Positions 1 through 11,233 of a stretch of 64,000 nt of DNA are shown here, piece by piece. This DNA comes from Zoroaster sp. YZ-2022 (lineage: Eukaryota > Echinodermata > Asteroidea > Forcipulatida > Zoroasteridae), in assembly GCA_029582265.1 (NCBI GenBank), contig CM055822.1, positions 38,518,679 to 38,582,678 of the forward strand, read 5' to 3'. The first letter of the stretch is position 1. Every line of letters begins with the position of its first letter. A program made the position numbers and the translations under genes. A model generated the notes under the pieces. The model made no database searches. It worked only from the letters and a program-made list of their open reading frames with translations, and was not told the origin of the DNA.

Positions 1-1184
1 CAAACTGGCCTTCCTTCAACCCTTCACCATGCACCTTACGGTCATAATTTCGCTTCTGCCGTCTGGCACTCTGTCCTCCACAGTAGGAACATTCCACTAC
101 CAAATCCACTGGCAACCTCACTTCTCTCCCCAACATCATCATGTTGGGGGACTCACCGGTAGATTCCTGGGGAGTGCATCTATATGCGAATGATGCATAA
201 GGTAAGCACTCATCCCAGTCACTCTGCTGTCTCGTTGGCTCAATCATCATGGCCACTATGTTTATCAATGTTTTATTGAAACGCTCCACCATCCCATCGG
301 ACTTCGGGTTATACGCCGTTGTCCGAGTCTTCGAGATGCCAAGGACTCGACACATCTCAGCAAAAACTGCTGACTCAAAGTTGGTTCCCTGGTCGGAATG
401 TAATTCCAAGGGAACCCCAAACCGACAAACAAACTCTTTGACAAATTTGTCAGCCACAGTCTCCGCCCTAGCATCGGGAAGAGGGTACGCCTCCATCCAT
501 TTTGAGCAGTAGTCACCGACTACCATAACCCAGGCATTGCCACTGTCACTTCGTGGCAGTGGCCCTAGCAAGTCTAGAGCCACCCTTTCCATTGGCTCAC
601 CGACCCTGTACTGCTGCAAAGGAGCAATACGCCTCTTCGCAGGCGACTTCCTCCTCCAGCACAGCTCACAATGCCTGAGGAATGACCTCACATCAGCGAC
701 CATGCCTGGCCAGTAATACCTTTGTTTTACTTTGGCCAGCGTCTTTGTAACACCCAAGTGACCGCTAGCCCGACCACCATGCAACTCTTGGAGAACAATC
801 TCCCTTAGCCGTTCTGGCAGTACAAGACGCCACCTGATCGACCTTCTATCGTCAGACTCCCAACTTCTACATAGGACATTGTTTCGCACTTCGATCTGAT
901 CCCATAAGGACCAGAGTGTTTTGTGCACCGAAGAGGTATCTGACACAGTCTCCCAAAGAGGTCGACTGTCCGACTCCTCCTTTGCCCTTACAATCCAACT
1001 GATACCTGGGTCACTTAGTTGCGCTTCCCTGATCGTTTCCATAGGCATATGGGGCTCAGCAAGAATGCCCCTTACTAATACCTCGGGGAATTCAGAGTCA
1101 GCTACAACCTTCTCGGGGACCTCAATAACCCCAGGTTGCACAGAAACCTCGGTATCATCTGATACCTCAAAGGTTTCCGGTACC
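1..1184 (-). pseudogene. pol: gypsy pol fragment: integrase, open at the window edge
   Basis: On the minus strand there is an HHCC zinc-binding segment (about 640-790, ending in HCELC), then an integrase core with the three acidic positions: ALDLLGP near 570, HSDQGTNFES near 375-405 and MVERFNK near 270-280. The frame appears open through position 1, so the C-terminal part and 3' LTR lie outside the window. The family function is insertion of the cDNA into target DNA. The frame differs from that of the RNase H block, so it is not translated with it in this copy. Confidence 0.78.
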
Positions 1185-1728
1185 TTACCGATGTCCAATA
1201 TCACTGCCACATTGTTTACAGGCCTTCCGGGACAACCCGTCAGCATTTCCATGCTTACGCCCAGGCCTATGTTGAATGGTCACGTCATATTCTGAGATAA
1301 CTTCGAGCCACCATGCTAGCTGACCCTCAGTGTTCTTAAAGTTAAGTAACCACCTAAGAGCAGCATGATCAGTTCGAACAGTTACCTTGCGTCCATACAA
1401 GTACTGTTTAAACTGTTTGAGGTATACCACTACCGCCAACAGTTCCCGCCGAGTAACACAATAGTTCCTCTCGGCCTTGCTGAGTTTACGGCTAGCATAG
1501 GCCAGAACCTTCTCCTCCCCATCATGGATCTGGGACAGTACAGCCCCTATTCCATCCCCGCTAGCATCAGTGTCTAAAATGTAGTCACTGTCTAGAATGG
1601 GGTACGCCAGTACAGGGGCCGTTTGCAGTCTGTGCTTAAGTTCCTCGAACGCCTCTTGACAGGCATCTGTCCAGAGAAACTCCCGTGACTTTTCAGTCAA
1701 AGCATGTAGCGGTGAGGCTGCGGTGAGG
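1185..1728 (-). pseudogene. pol: gypsy pol fragment: RNase H
   Basis: This frame carries the RNase H signature: LDTDASGDGIGAVLSQ with the first catalytic Asp, RELLAVV, the VRTDHAALRWL segment and the closing ADGLSR. At the junction with the RT an 11-bp tandem duplication (GCGGTGAGGCT twice, about 1712-1734) shifts the frame on top of the single-base loss further upstream. The frame ends at 1185, shortly after the CKQCG motif that normally begins the linker to integrase. The region is a broken part of the same pol as its neighbours. Confidence 0.82.
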
Positions 1729-3339
1729 CTACCTCCGCAAACCCCTTGACAAACTTCCGATAATAGGAAGCGAGCCCCAGAAACTTCTAACTTCCTTGAC
1801 ACATTTAGGTATTGGCCAATCTGCCACAGCCCGAACCTTTTCAGGGTCAGTAGCCACACCATCGGGCGACACAATATGTCCCAGATAGCCAACCGACCTC
1901 TGAAATAAGAAGCATTTACTCGGCTTCAACTTCAGACCGGCCTGTCTCAACCGGGAGAAAACGACCCGCAGTCGCTCTATCTCCTCAGTCACCGTTCTGC
2001 CAAACACAATGACATCATCTAGATAAATCAACAGGATGTCCCACTGTAAACCTCCCATTACCTTTTCCATCAACCTCTCAAATGTAGCCGGGGCATTGCA
2101 GAGGCCAAACAGCATGCATTTCCACCGGTACAAGCCGTTGCGGACAACAAAGGTTGATTTATGACTGGCCTCCTCATCTAGGGCTACCTGCCAGTAACCG
2201 GACGCTAGATCAAGCGTCGAAAACCATTGAGCGCCTGACAGCGCATCAAGCGTTTCGTCGATCCAAGGCACCGGGTACGCATCTTTAATGGTAACCGCAT
2301 TCAAACCTGGATAATCGACGCAAAATCGCTTTGTCCCATCTTTCTTTCTGACCAGAACTACGTTAGCAGCCCAGGGGCTATCAGAAGGTTCGATCACCCC
2401 TCGCTGCTTAAGTTCCTCAACTTGTCTCATTATTTCCTCTTGGTTACACAAGGGGTGGCGCCTTGGCCTCTCTTTAACAGGCCTTGCCTCACCAGTATCG
2501 ATGCGGTGTTCAACCACATTGGTTCTCCCTATGTCATGTTCACCAGTAGAAAATACATCTTGAAAATCTGTTAAACAAGACTCCACCTCAGGATGGTATT
2601 CCTCACTGAGGTAAACCTTGCTCCTCTCGTATAAATCACACAAGTGCTCTGGGAGGTTGATTTCAACCTCACCAGCATCACCATGACCAGGCAGAATTAC
2701 TGAGTCTACCTCAACTGCTGCAATCGTACCAACAGTAGTTCCCTTTCGTATCACTCGCATCTCACCACTGGGATTGAGGATGCGTAATGGGAGAACCTCA
2801 GCCTGAGGTCCTACTAGCGATCTGGCCAGAACTAAACTTCGCTGAGCCAACTCGCCTCCACCCTCCACCGGCTCAATGATCGCAGGCTGCTCTAATGCCT
2901 TACACGTACTCGCTATAGTACTAGGCACGACAGCCTCATAACCTGACGGGATTTCGGTGGTTTCGGCAACCAACACCCTACCAATGAACGGTTCTCCTGC
3001 AGAATTGGTGCACTTTATTCGTTCCCCATTCAACCTCAACTCTAGGCTTCGGAAATCTAAGTTCCCACAAGTCGGCAACAAGAAATTCATGCCTAGTATG
3101 CCAGCACACTTCATATCTGCAAAAATTGATTTGACCGGGTAGGTTGTTTTACCGACCTGCACATCAACCCAGGCAACGCCCATCACAGACAATGGACTGC
3201 CATCAACCTGTTGAATGTTGGTCACATCCGTTTCCAACACGGGTCTCCGTTCTTTGGTAATTTCCTGATAGACTGAACGGCTAATAAGTGTTTCAGTCGA
3301 CCCAGAATCAACCAAGAACCGACATTTTGTACCTCGCAC
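1729..3339 (-). pseudogene. pol: gypsy pol fragment: aspartic protease and reverse transcriptase
   Basis: The frame starts with a retropepsin-like segment carrying the active-site motif VDSGST about a dozen residues in, followed near the middle by an RT domain. RT landmarks are the conserved segment around FCVDYPGLNAVT, the DLASGYWQV block and the catalytic IYLDDVIVF (about 2005-2025), then the thumb segment YLGHIVSPDGV. After this the frame reads a scrambled FWGSLPIIGSLSRG, where gypsy elements normally have a FLGL(A)SYYR-type sequence. This indicates a one-base loss near 1778-1782. The product would have cleaved the polyprotein and copied RNA to DNA; this copy cannot make full-length pol. 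Confidence 0.88.
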
Positions 3340-3360
3340 AACCCCGTCAACAAACAGGCC

Positions 3361-5034
3361 GAATCTAGGGGAATATATCTTTTGTTTAAGTGTAAATTGT
3401 TAGGTTTGACTTGCCTTGTGTAATTATTATTTTAAAAATATCATTTAGGCTTTTCACCTGGGGTCAGGCTTAGAGTTATTTGTAAGTGCAAAAAATGGTT
3501 AACCACCTAAAATTTGAAATGTTAGTTTTTAGTTTAAGTTGTAATTTTGTTTAACTCGGTAGGGTAACATATTCCTAAAACTTGCATAACTAAGTCTTGC
3601 CTTAATCATTTATCTCTAGACTAAAGGGCCATGATGATCTGTGTCCAATTTCATGAAGATCTTTACCTGTAAAAAAAGAGCATTTTTCACAAGTTAGCAA
3701 GAAAATGTTTGCGGCTTGCTATCACGATGAATATTCACATTGTTATATCACTCATTGCCAACTGCAACTTGGCACACCATAATGTTCCCATGCTTATGGT
3801 TAGCAGAGTTTATGAAATTGAAATCACGCACAAAAGTAAAAACATTGGCCTTCTGCTTACAGATTCATGAAATTGCCACCCCCATTCATTCAGTTGACGA
3901 GTTTAACATGTTGAGTTATTTGTTGTTCACTGTAGATTTAAAACCGATTGATTCAATAGAGAACCAACTTGCTGTGTATTTGAAATGCCCCATTGGTATT
4001 TGTTTGTAAAGTTAAAGAATTGCATTTAGTTATCTGTACATTGATAGCCTGTCAGGGCCCAATTTCATGGCGCTGCTTGCCGCGACATTCTGCCTTTACC
4101 TGCAAAATTCTCCACTTATGGGTTTGCTGAATTTCCATGCAAGCGAGTAAGCGAGAAATCCAAAGTTACGCAAAGTATGCACCTGCACAACATAAAATTC
4201 TTCGCTAAGCCATGAAATACGTGAAGGATCTCATAAGCACAGAATCTTTCACTTGCGGTAAGGAGCACCATATAATTGGGCCCTGTTCATTTGATTGTTC
4301 CTCCCTATACGCACTTTTTCCCACCAACTAGCACCAGATATTTTGGTACATAATGTATTGTTTCAACCTGTGGCTTCACATAGCACTTGGAATTATAATA
4401 ACATTTTGTACTTATTCTCTATCTTATTAGAATAATTTAACACAGCATACCACAACACAGTAATGGCTTACTGATAATGCCAATTGTGTTCCATCTTAAT
4501 ATTATTGTATTTTTGATTATGTCAAACATTACTTGTTATAATATTAAAACACGTTTGTCAATATTTAATATACAATTGTAAGATTGGTTTCATTTGTAGA
4601 TAAAGTAACTGCAGATAATCAATGACAGCAAACAACCAATTGGTCGATACACAAAATCAATTGTTTTTAATTAAATAACTAAATAAATACCAAAATAAAA
4701 CACACCATGCCTAGCATCAGTGATACCTATTCAGGTAATTTAAACTAATTTTTTTTAGTGTAAACTACATGTATACGCATGAATTACTTCTGTTTGTGAT
4801 CTTTTAACATCTATACATACCCGCGTGGTAGGGTAACAAATTAGATGGCTAAAATTTTTGGGGAAATGAAAAAATTAATGTTTCAATTAATTACCGGAAT
4901 TACCATAGTATTTCATGTTTTTCCTCTTCCAGTACACTCCACACTTATCTACGTAAAGCCCCCCCCCCCTCCCTTCCCACACACTCCATGGTTGAGGTAT
5001 GGAATCGGGACTCACTGTAATATAAAGGGTTACA
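3361..5034. other. AT-rich intergenic stretch with TIR-element remnants
   Basis: I see no gene here. Two short stretches resemble the ends of one TIR family. The better one is annotated at 4053-4285. A more diverged pair is a CCAATTTCATGAA-like motif near 3647 facing TTCATGAAATTG near 3865. A poly-C run sits at about 4961-4972. The short reading frames around 3740 and 4845 have no recognisable domains and look like chance. Confidence 0.6.
4053..4285. mobile_element. MITE-like element with CAGGGCCCAATT termini
   Basis: The left end reads CAGGGCCCAATTTCATGGCG and the right end is its inverted counterpart, CCATATAATTGGGCCCTG, with a few mismatches extending about 30 bp inward. The 233-bp size, the inverted ends and the absence of coding potential fit a non-autonomous DNA transposon. 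No convincing target-site duplication is visible, so the superfamily is left open. Confidence 0.65.
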
Positions 5035-6065
5035 TGTATGTATTGAATCAGCACCCACTGTAATATATTGGGTTACATGTGAATGTCAGGGTATGAGGCA
5101 GTTTAAACTCAGTCCACAGTTGTATACTATACTATACAACCACATGGGTCCATGGTTACAGGTTATGATCAAAGTCCTCGTTTGGAGGTGTATAAACCAT
5201 GTATGATGTCCACGGTTGGTATGTATTGAATCAGCACCCACTGTAATATATAGGGTTACATGTGAATGTCAGGGTATGAGGCAGTTTAAACTCAGTCCAC
5301 AGTTGTATACTATACTATACAACCACACGGGTCCATGGTTACAGGTTATGATCAAAGTCCTCGTTTGGAGGTGTATAAACCATGTATGATGTCCACGGTT
5401 GGTATGTATTGAATCAGCACCCACTGTAATACAATGGGTTACATGTGAATGTCAGGGTATGAGGCAGTTTAAACTCAGTCCACAGTTGTATACTATACTA
5501 TACAACCACATGGGTCCATGGTTACAGGTTATGATCAAAGTCCTCGTTTGGAGGTGTATAAACCATGTATGATGTCCACGGTTGGTATGTATTGAATCAG
5601 CACCCACTGTAATATATAGGGTTACATGTGAATGTCAGGGTATGAGGCAGTTTAAACTCAGTCCACAGTTGTATACTATACTATACAACCACACGGGTCC
5701 ATGGTTACAGGTTATGATCAAAGTCCTTGTTTGGAGGTGTATAAACCATGTATGATGTCCACGGTTGGTATGTATTGAATCAGCACCCACTGTAATACAA
5801 TGGGTTACATGTGAATGTCAGGGTATGAGGCAGTTTAAACTCAGTCCACAGTTGTATACTATACTATACAACCACACGGGTCCATGGTTACAGGTTATGA
5901 TCAAAGTCCTCGTTTGGAGGTGTATAAACCATGTATGATGTCCACGGTTGGTATGTATTGAATCAGCACCCACTGTAATACAATGGGTTACATGTGAATG
6001 TCAGGGTATGAGGCAGTTTAAACTCAGTCCACAGTTGTATACTATACTATACAACCACATGGGTC
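5035..6065. repeat. 183-bp tandem satellite, left block (about 5.6 units)
   Basis: The unit begins GGTATGTATTGAATCAGCAC and recurs at 5218, 5401, 5584, 5767 and 5950, exactly 183 bp apart. The units differ at only a handful of positions (for example ATATAGG versus ACAATGG after CACTGTA, CACATGG versus CACACGG). Each contains the short palindromic run GTATACTATACTATAC. The array is cut at 6065 by a retrotransposon and resumes at 11710. If the insertion and its 4-bp duplication are removed, the interrupted unit is exactly 183 bp long. No function is claimed. Confidence 0.95.
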
Positions 6066-6365
6066 TGTAGTAGCCCTGAATTCCTTTTGTGTGTGGTAAT
6101 AAAGGTATTTCTTCCATTAAGCATCGCCAGGTGCGACCATGCATGACCCATGGGCCAGTCTATATAAAGGCTGGTTGTACAATTTTCGCTCTCGCAGTTT
6201 GCTCACAGCAGCTCCGCAGAAGAGACACTAATAAGGACGTATAAGTATTTTATATAATTATCTTTAGCTTTTCGTTCCGTCACTGTAGTGTCCATTTGGC
6301 AGTAGCATACCGCTAATAGGTACACCACAGTGGCTCCTTTATTATTTAAGAAAACGCACTCTAAA
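6066..6365 (+). repeat. 5' LTR of the gypsy element
   Basis: It starts TGTAGTAGCCC and ends CACTCTAAA, so the 3' end lacks the usual CA. A TATA box, TATATAAA, lies at 6161-6168, so transcription probably starts 25-35 bp later, near the CTCTCGCAG segment. The LTR matches 11406-11705 at 299 of 300 positions by eye. Confidence 0.95.
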
Positions 6366-6366
6366 C

Positions 6367-6380
6367 TGGTGACCCCGACG
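6367..6380 (+). other. Primer-binding site of the gypsy element
   Basis: One base after the LTR the sequence TGGTGACCCCGACG begins with the TGG that pairs with a tRNA CCA end. Position and form fit a minus-strand primer site. I do not assign the tRNA species. Confidence 0.7.
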
Positions 6381-6425
6381 TACATAATTATTATATTCGT
6401 AAAGCTATAGATTGTGTAAATATTT

Positions 6426-7163
6426 ATGTCTTCTAAAGTTCGTCAATTATTTGTTGCTGATTCTAGAGCTTTTTCGTTTGATCATTATTCACGTCCACCG
6501 TCTTGTAATTTGAATTTGGATTTTGTTATAATACGTGGAGCCAAAATTGACGATCTTATTTTACCAACTTTGGCAAAATTACGAAGTTACAGTGACTCTG
6601 ATTTTATTATTGTCAAGTTAGCTGCTGGTATTAATGATCTTACGTTTTTTTCCGAATCTACACATTCCCGTGCCAAGGTCTTACAAAAATCAGACCTCAG
6701 TTTAGACGGACTGTTTGCAAAGTATACCAATTTTAAGCAGCAGGTTCTAGGTTGTAGGGCAACTGCCATTGTTTCATTTGTAACTATACCGCCAGCGTCA
6801 TTCGCAAAATTCCAGGCTAGTAAGAGCTTATCTGTACCTATTTTGTCTGAAGCAGATCTAACATACAATCAAAAGCAACTTGATTTTTGTTGGAACAGGC
6901 TAATGCACGTATAAGAGCATAACAGTGAGTTGCAATTAGGTTTTAGTTCACGCACACTTTCGTGGCATACTTCCATTAGAAAATCAAGTAAACGTAAAAA
7001 CAGGTCTGGTCATTACACCACATTACGTAACGATTTTTCACATTTGTACGATGGTTTGCATGCCAAATCCGATCTGAAAAAGAAGTGGTACAGTGAACTT
7101 CTCCGTTCTTTTGAATTGGATACGCTTTCTTTACAACAACAGTTGAATGCACCTCATTGTTAA
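6426..7163 (+). pseudogene. SGNH/GDSL-hydrolase-like ORF upstream of gag, with one in-frame TAA
   Basis: One frame runs from ATG 6426 to the stop at 7161-7163, broken only by TAA at 6912-6914 (codon 163). SGNH block-like features appear in order: an ADS motif at residues 11-13 (position of the nucleophile Ser in block I), Gly38 in RGAKIDDL (block II), and AGIND at 67-71 with the block III Gly and Asn. After the stop comes a DGLH (7050-7061), matching the Asp-x-x-His of block V. The order and spacing suit a small esterase-like fold, as known in ORF1 proteins of some non-LTR elements. The product could bind or hydrolyse an ester substrate, but this is inference. Termination at 6912 would leave out the DGLH pair, so this copy is either inactive or depends on stop readthrough. 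Confidence 0.6.
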
Positions 7164-7238
7164 TACTACTCCTGTTAACTTATTGTCATTGGTACTATAG
7201 CTAAGCGTTCACTGATTGATTCTATAGAATAGCTTACA

Positions 7239-8012
7239 ATGGCGACTGGTGAGGAGAAACCTCATTCTTCGCAAGCTAGTAGCATGCATTTTGCTGTGAG
7301 TTTAAAGTTACCGCCATTTTGGCCCAACGACCCGAGAGTTTGGTTTGCTCAGGTCGAAGCACAATTTCAAACACGCAATATCACTCAGCAACAAACTAAA
7401 TATGCATATGTTGTTTCCTCATTGCAGCCAGAAATTGCATTAGAAGTGAGAGACTTGCTTTTAGAATGTCCTGGCGATAGTCCCTATGACATATTGAAAG
7501 AAGAACTAGTGAAACGCACATCTGCTTCTGAGCAAAAGCGCTTGCACCAACTTCTCATAGCCGAAGAATTAGGGGATCGAAAACCCTCGCAACTTTTGCG
7601 TCGTATGCGTCAATTATTGGGTGATCATACGCTAGAAGAAAGTATTCTCAAGCAATTGTTTTTGCAGAGACTACCCATCAATGTGCAGATTATATTAGCA
7701 CCTACTAGCGATAATATTCACATTGACCAGTTAGCAGTTGTGGCAGATAAGGTTTTAGAAGTTACACCTGCACCACCGGTAGCACAAATTGCAACCGCAT
7801 CAACTTATACACCAGTCGATGCAGCTGTATCTTCTGAAACAACAGATTTGCGAAGAATGGTGGAAGAGTTGACCAAAAAGGTCGAAGCCCTGTCTAGTCA
7901 ATTGCGTGACAGATCCAGAACTAGATCCAGAAGTCGCGACAACCGTAATCGTGACATCAGGCAAAGTGCACGTCGCGCGCGTTCGCCATTGCCTTCCCCT
8001 CACCAAGGTTAA
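7239..8012 (+). CDS. gag: Gag (capsid part)
   Basis: The 257-residue frame begins MATGEEK and contains the typical gypsy gag core: LPPFWPNDPRVWFAQVEAQF near the start, then a helical capsid region to about residue 175. A coiled-coil-like stretch and an Arg/Ser-rich tail (residues about 220-250) resembling an RNA-binding segment follow. It assembles the virus-like particle around the element RNA. The frame stops at TAA 8010-8012, but the same frame continues after the stop with a zinc knuckle to 8111, so the expected nucleocapsid end lies beyond this stop. Pol overlaps in the -1 frame. The start has a purine at -3 (ACAATGG), a reasonable initiation context. Confidence 0.88.
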   Translation: MATGEEKPHSSQASSMHFAVSLKLPPFWPNDPRVWFAQVEAQFQTRNITQQQTKYAYVVSSLQPEIALEVRDLLLECPGDSPYDILKEELVKRTSASEQKRLHQLLIAEELGDRKPSQLLRRMRQLLGDHTLEESILKQLFLQRLPINVQIILAPTSDNIHIDQLAVVADKVLEVTPAPPVAQIATASTYTPVDAAVSSETTDLRRMVEELTKKVEALSSQLRDRSRTRSRSRDNRNRDIRQSARRARSPLPSPHQG

Positions 8013-8111
8013 GAGTGCTGGTATCATTGGCGTTATGGCGATAAAGCACAAAAATGCAACCTGCCTTGTTCCTACACAGTCAAACAGGGAAACGAAAATG
8101 CCAGCAATTAA
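8013..8111 (+). pseudogene. gag: Gag zinc-knuckle segment, in frame after the TAA
   Basis: Continuing the gag frame past TAA 8010 gives 32 residues beginning [19 protein letters not shown], with the Cys and His spacing of the nucleic-acid-binding knuckle that ends gag in many gypsy elements, then a TAA at 8109-8111. A domain this well kept directly after a stop suggests either a recent nonsense change in this copy or a suppressible stop. It overlaps the start of pol by about 60 bp. Confidence 0.7.
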
Positions 8112-11100
8112 CAACGGCGCAATTGCGCGGCATACACCAAGCAAGCCGTCGTGTTAGAGTTACTGATAGGTCAACTGGCATACAATTCCTAATCGATACA
8201 GGGGCAGATGTTAGCGTTTTTCCAGTTTCGGCCAAAGACAAAAACGGTCCTTTTCAGTGCACTTTACAAGCTGCCAATAAAACACTGATTATGACTTATG
8301 GGGAAAAATCACTTACACTTAATTTGGGACTAAGACGTACATTTCGATGGATTTTTATACTAGCAGACGTCAATCAGCCAATTATCGGTGCAGATTTTTT
8401 AGATCATTTTGCATTACTAGTTGACATTAGAAATTGCAGACTTGTAGATTCTACAACCTCACTGTCCATTCAAGGTTTGTATGCTTCTGCACTAACACCA
8501 GGTCCATCTTTTAGTATCGATACTAGTGAATCCAAATTTCATGCCTTGCTTGGTCAATATCCGAATATTTTGAAACCGCAGTACAACAATGTCGCCGTCA
8601 AACATGACGTAACACATCATATTTGTACAAATGGTCCACCCACCAATGCACGACCACGACGATTAGCACCAGAGCGTTTGAAAATTGCGAAACAGGAATT
8701 TGATCATATGCTACAATTAGGAATTATTCAGCCATCTCAAAGCAGTTGGGCTGCGCCATTACACATGGTCCCAAAAAAGTCTGGAGACTGGCGCCCCTGT
8801 GGCGATTATCGTGCACTTAATAAGGTAACAATTCCTGACCGTTATCCAATTCCTCACATTCACGACTTCACTGCATCCTTAAACGGGAAAACTGTGTTTT
8901 CCAAGATTGATCTAGCGAGAGCCTATCATCAAATTCCTGTTGAGCCTAGCCACGTTCACAAAACGGCTATAACAACGCCATTTGGTCTGTTTGAATTTCT
9001 AAAAATGCCCTTCGGTCTCCGAAATGCGGCACAAACGTTTCAGCGATTTATTGACCAAGTGTTACGTGATTTACCATTTGTATATGCATACATTGATGAC
9101 TTACTTGTAGCCAGTAATTCTACTGAAGAACATTATTCGCACCTGAAACAACTTTTCGAGAGATTAGATGAATATGGTGTAGTGATAAATGTAAACAAAT
9201 GTGTTTTTGGGGTCGATCATGTCGAATTTCTAGGTCACTTTGTCACTGCCGATGGCATTAAACCTCTTCCAGAGAAAATAAAAGCCATTGTAAATTTTCC
9301 CGCCCCAAACTCACTTCGCCAATTGCGACGATACCTAGGATTGGTGAATTTTTATCGCCGATTTGTCCCGTCATGCGCTCATATTATGCAGCCACTCACA
9401 GATATCCTAAAGCAAACAAAGCAAAAGCAAAACAAGCCAATCGAACTTACAGAGACTGAACTTGCAGTTTTTAATGAAAGTAAACAAGTATTGGCTCAAG
9501 CTACATTATTAGCTCATCCACTTCCAAATGCTCCATTAAGCCTTACTACGGACGCATCTAATGTAGCTGTAGGTGCAGTTTTGCAACAATTTGTTGACTC
9601 TACTTGGCAACCTCTCGGGTTCTTTTCAAAAAAGTTGCAACCCGCAGAAACAAGATACAGTGCTTTTGGTAAAGAATTGTTGGCAGTATATTTGAGCGTA
9701 CGACATTTTCGATATGTGCTAGAAGGTCAATCATTTTGTGTGTACACCGACCACAAACCACTCACTCACGCATTTAACCGCAGTCTTGACAAGTACTCAC
9801 CACGTGAAATTCGACATCTCGACTACATATCCCAATTCACAAGTGACTTACGATATATAAAGGGTAAAGAAAATGTAGTCGCAGACACACTTTCACGTGG
9901 CATTATTGATGCGTTTGGTACATATATACCTTCTGAGGCTATTGATTTAGACCAAATTGCTGCTGAACAAAAAGTCGATGACGAGTTACAAGAACTTCGA
10001 AAATCATCTTCCCTTAAGTTCAGAGAGGTACCTTTGCACACTTCAGACAATACAATAACTTGTGACGTATCCACTAATGTGCCAAGTAAATTTCGAAGAA
10101 CAGTATTCAATGCATTGCATTCTTTGTCACATCCGGGAATTCGTGCATCGCAACGTTTGATCACGGAAAGATTTGTATGGCCTCGCATCAACCGCGATGT
10201 GAGAGTGTGGACTAGAGCATGTTTAGCATGTCAAAAAGCTAAAATACATCATCATATTAAAACTCCTTTAGCTACTTTTGCTAAACCCGATTCACGTTTT
10301 AGCCACATTCACATAGATATAGTTGGGCCATTGCCGCCATCAGAAGATTGCAAATATATTCTTACTGTCATTGATAGATTCACCCGTTGGCCTGAAGCGA
10401 TACCAATACCTAATATTGAAACTGAAACGGTTGCTAAAGCTTTCATAAGTAGATGGGTTGCGACATTTGGTGTTCCAGCTTTTATCACAACTGATAGAGG
10501 CTCACAATTCGAATCCAAGTTATTTAATCGCCTTTCACAATTGCTGGGTATTAAACGCATTCGAACTACAGCATACCATCCCATAGCCAATGGATTGGTA
10601 GAAAGGTTTCACCGACAACTAAAAGCAGCAATCAAAGCCTTAGATAACCCAAACCACTGGGTAGACAGCATACCGTTAGTCTTATTGGATATTCGTACTG
10701 CTCATAAAGTTGATTTGCACTGCAGTTCTGCAGAAATGGTATTTGGTACAACTCTTTGTTTGCCTGGCCAATTAATCGCTGCGTCAAAAGACCAAAGAGT
10801 AGATGATCCTAGCGACTTTGTTGATAAATTAAAGCAACAAATGATGAAGCTGCAGCCAGCTATAACGAGACCATCGGTATCAAAAGCTAAGTTACCTAAA
10901 GATTTAAAAAACTGCAGCCATGTATGGGTTAGAGTGGATAAGGTACGGAGACCTTTAGAGCCACCGTACAAGGGCCCTTTCAAAATCATCGAACGAAGAG
11001 ACAAGTATTTTATTCTGGATGTCAACGGCAAGAAAGACTCGGTGAGCATTGACAGGTTGAAAGTGGCATACTTGGATGAAGATTTCATCGATTCCAGTAC

Positions 11101-11233
11101 AGTAGCCCAGCCGACTAACATAGTAAAACAACCACCACCGCTTCCAAGTTCAACAGAAGACAGAACAAGCGTTCGCACAACTCGTTCCGGCAGAAGAGTC
11201 CACTGGCCGAAACGATATGTACAAGAGATATAA
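8054..11233 (+). CDS. pol: Pol polyprotein: protease, RT, RNase H, integrase
   Basis: The 1059-codon frame has no internal stop. Protease: LIDTGAD with catalytic Asp at residue 48. RT: from about residue 215, with [22 protein letters not shown] and the catalytic YIDD at 346-349. RNase H: TTDAS with Asp500, then [13 protein letters not shown] and ADTLSR. Integrase: an HHCC finger ending ACLACQK, and catalytic Asp755, Asp814 and Glu850 (a D,D-35-E spacing), followed by a C-terminal barrel-like segment ending [10 protein letters not shown]. It matures, copies and integrates the element. The frame is open upstream only to 8045, so expression is probably by -1 frameshifting from gag. Codon content and length are normal for the family, and the copy looks functional. 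Confidence 0.95.
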   Translation: MQPALFLHSQTGKRKCQQLTTAQLRGIHQASRRVRVTDRSTGIQFLIDTGADVSVFPVSAKDKNGPFQCTLQAANKTLIMTYGEKSLTLNLGLRRTFRWIFILADVNQPIIGADFLDHFALLVDIRNCRLVDSTTSLSIQGLYASALTPGPSFSIDTSESKFHALLGQYPNILKPQYNNVAVKHDVTHHICTNGPPTNARPRRLAPERLKIAKQEFDHMLQLGIIQPSQSSWAAPLHMVPKKSGDWRPCGDYRALNKVTIPDRYPIPHIHDFTASLNGKTVFSKIDLARAYHQIPVEPSHVHKTAITTPFGLFEFLKMPFGLRNAAQTFQRFIDQVLRDLPFVYAYIDDLLVASNSTEEHYSHLKQLFERLDEYGVVINVNKCVFGVDHVEFLGHFVTADGIKPLPEKIKAIVNFPAPNSLRQLRRYLGLVNFYRRFVPSCAHIMQPLTDILKQTKQKQNKPIELTETELAVFNESKQVLAQATLLAHPLPNAPLSLTTDASNVAVGAVLQQFVDSTWQPLGFFSKKLQPAETRYSAFGKELLAVYLSVRHFRYVLEGQSFCVYTDHKPLTHAFNRSLDKYSPREIRHLDYISQFTSDLRYIKGKENVVADTLSRGIIDAFGTYIPSEAIDLDQIAAEQKVDDELQELRKSSSLKFREVPLHTSDNTITCDVSTNVPSKFRRTVFNALHSLSHPGIRASQRLITERFVWPRINRDVRVWTRACLACQKAKIHHHIKTPLATFAKPDSRFSHIHIDIVGPLPPSEDCKYILTVIDRFTRWPEAIPIPNIETETVAKAFISRWVATFGVPAFITTDRGSQFESKLFNRLSQLLGIKRIRTTAYHPIANGLVERFHRQLKAAIKALDNPNHWVDSIPLVLLDIRTAHKVDLHCSSAEMVFGTTLCLPGQLIAASKDQRVDDPSDFVDKLKQQMMKLQPAITRPSVSKAKLPKDLKNCSHVWVRVDKVRRPLEPPYKGPFKIIERRDKYFILDVNGKKDSVSIDRLKVAYLDEDFIDSSTVAQPTNIVKQPPPLPSSTEDRTSVRTTRSGRRVHWPKRYVQEI
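8087..8093 (+). promoter_or_regulatory. Candidate -1 ribosomal frameshift heptamer GGGAAAC
   Basis: In the gag frame the codons read CAG GGA AAC, so the heptamer is phased G GGA AAC, a standard slippery pattern known from retroviral gag-pro junctions. A -1 slip here enters the long pol frame, which is open from 8045, and avoids the gag stop at 8109. A small GCGC-AATT-GCGC hairpin (8117-8128) follows, at a longer spacing than usual. The alternative is independent initiation at ATG 8054. Confidence 0.55.

Larger units (their letters stand above)
1..3360 (-). mobile_element. Decayed Ty3/gypsy retrotransposon, pol part only, running off the window
   Basis: Read on the minus strand, this stretch gives the order protease, reverse transcriptase, RNase H and integrase, which is the Ty3/gypsy order. 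No gag is visible before the protease and the similarity stops near 3360, so the 5' part is missing or was replaced. The downstream end lies outside the window. The copy is disabled: the frame changes between RT and RNase H (about 1710-1782) and again after RNase H (about 1185). It is a different, older lineage from the intact element at 6066-11705, with YLDD rather than YIDD in the RT. No LTR is visible inside the window. Confidence 0.9.
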
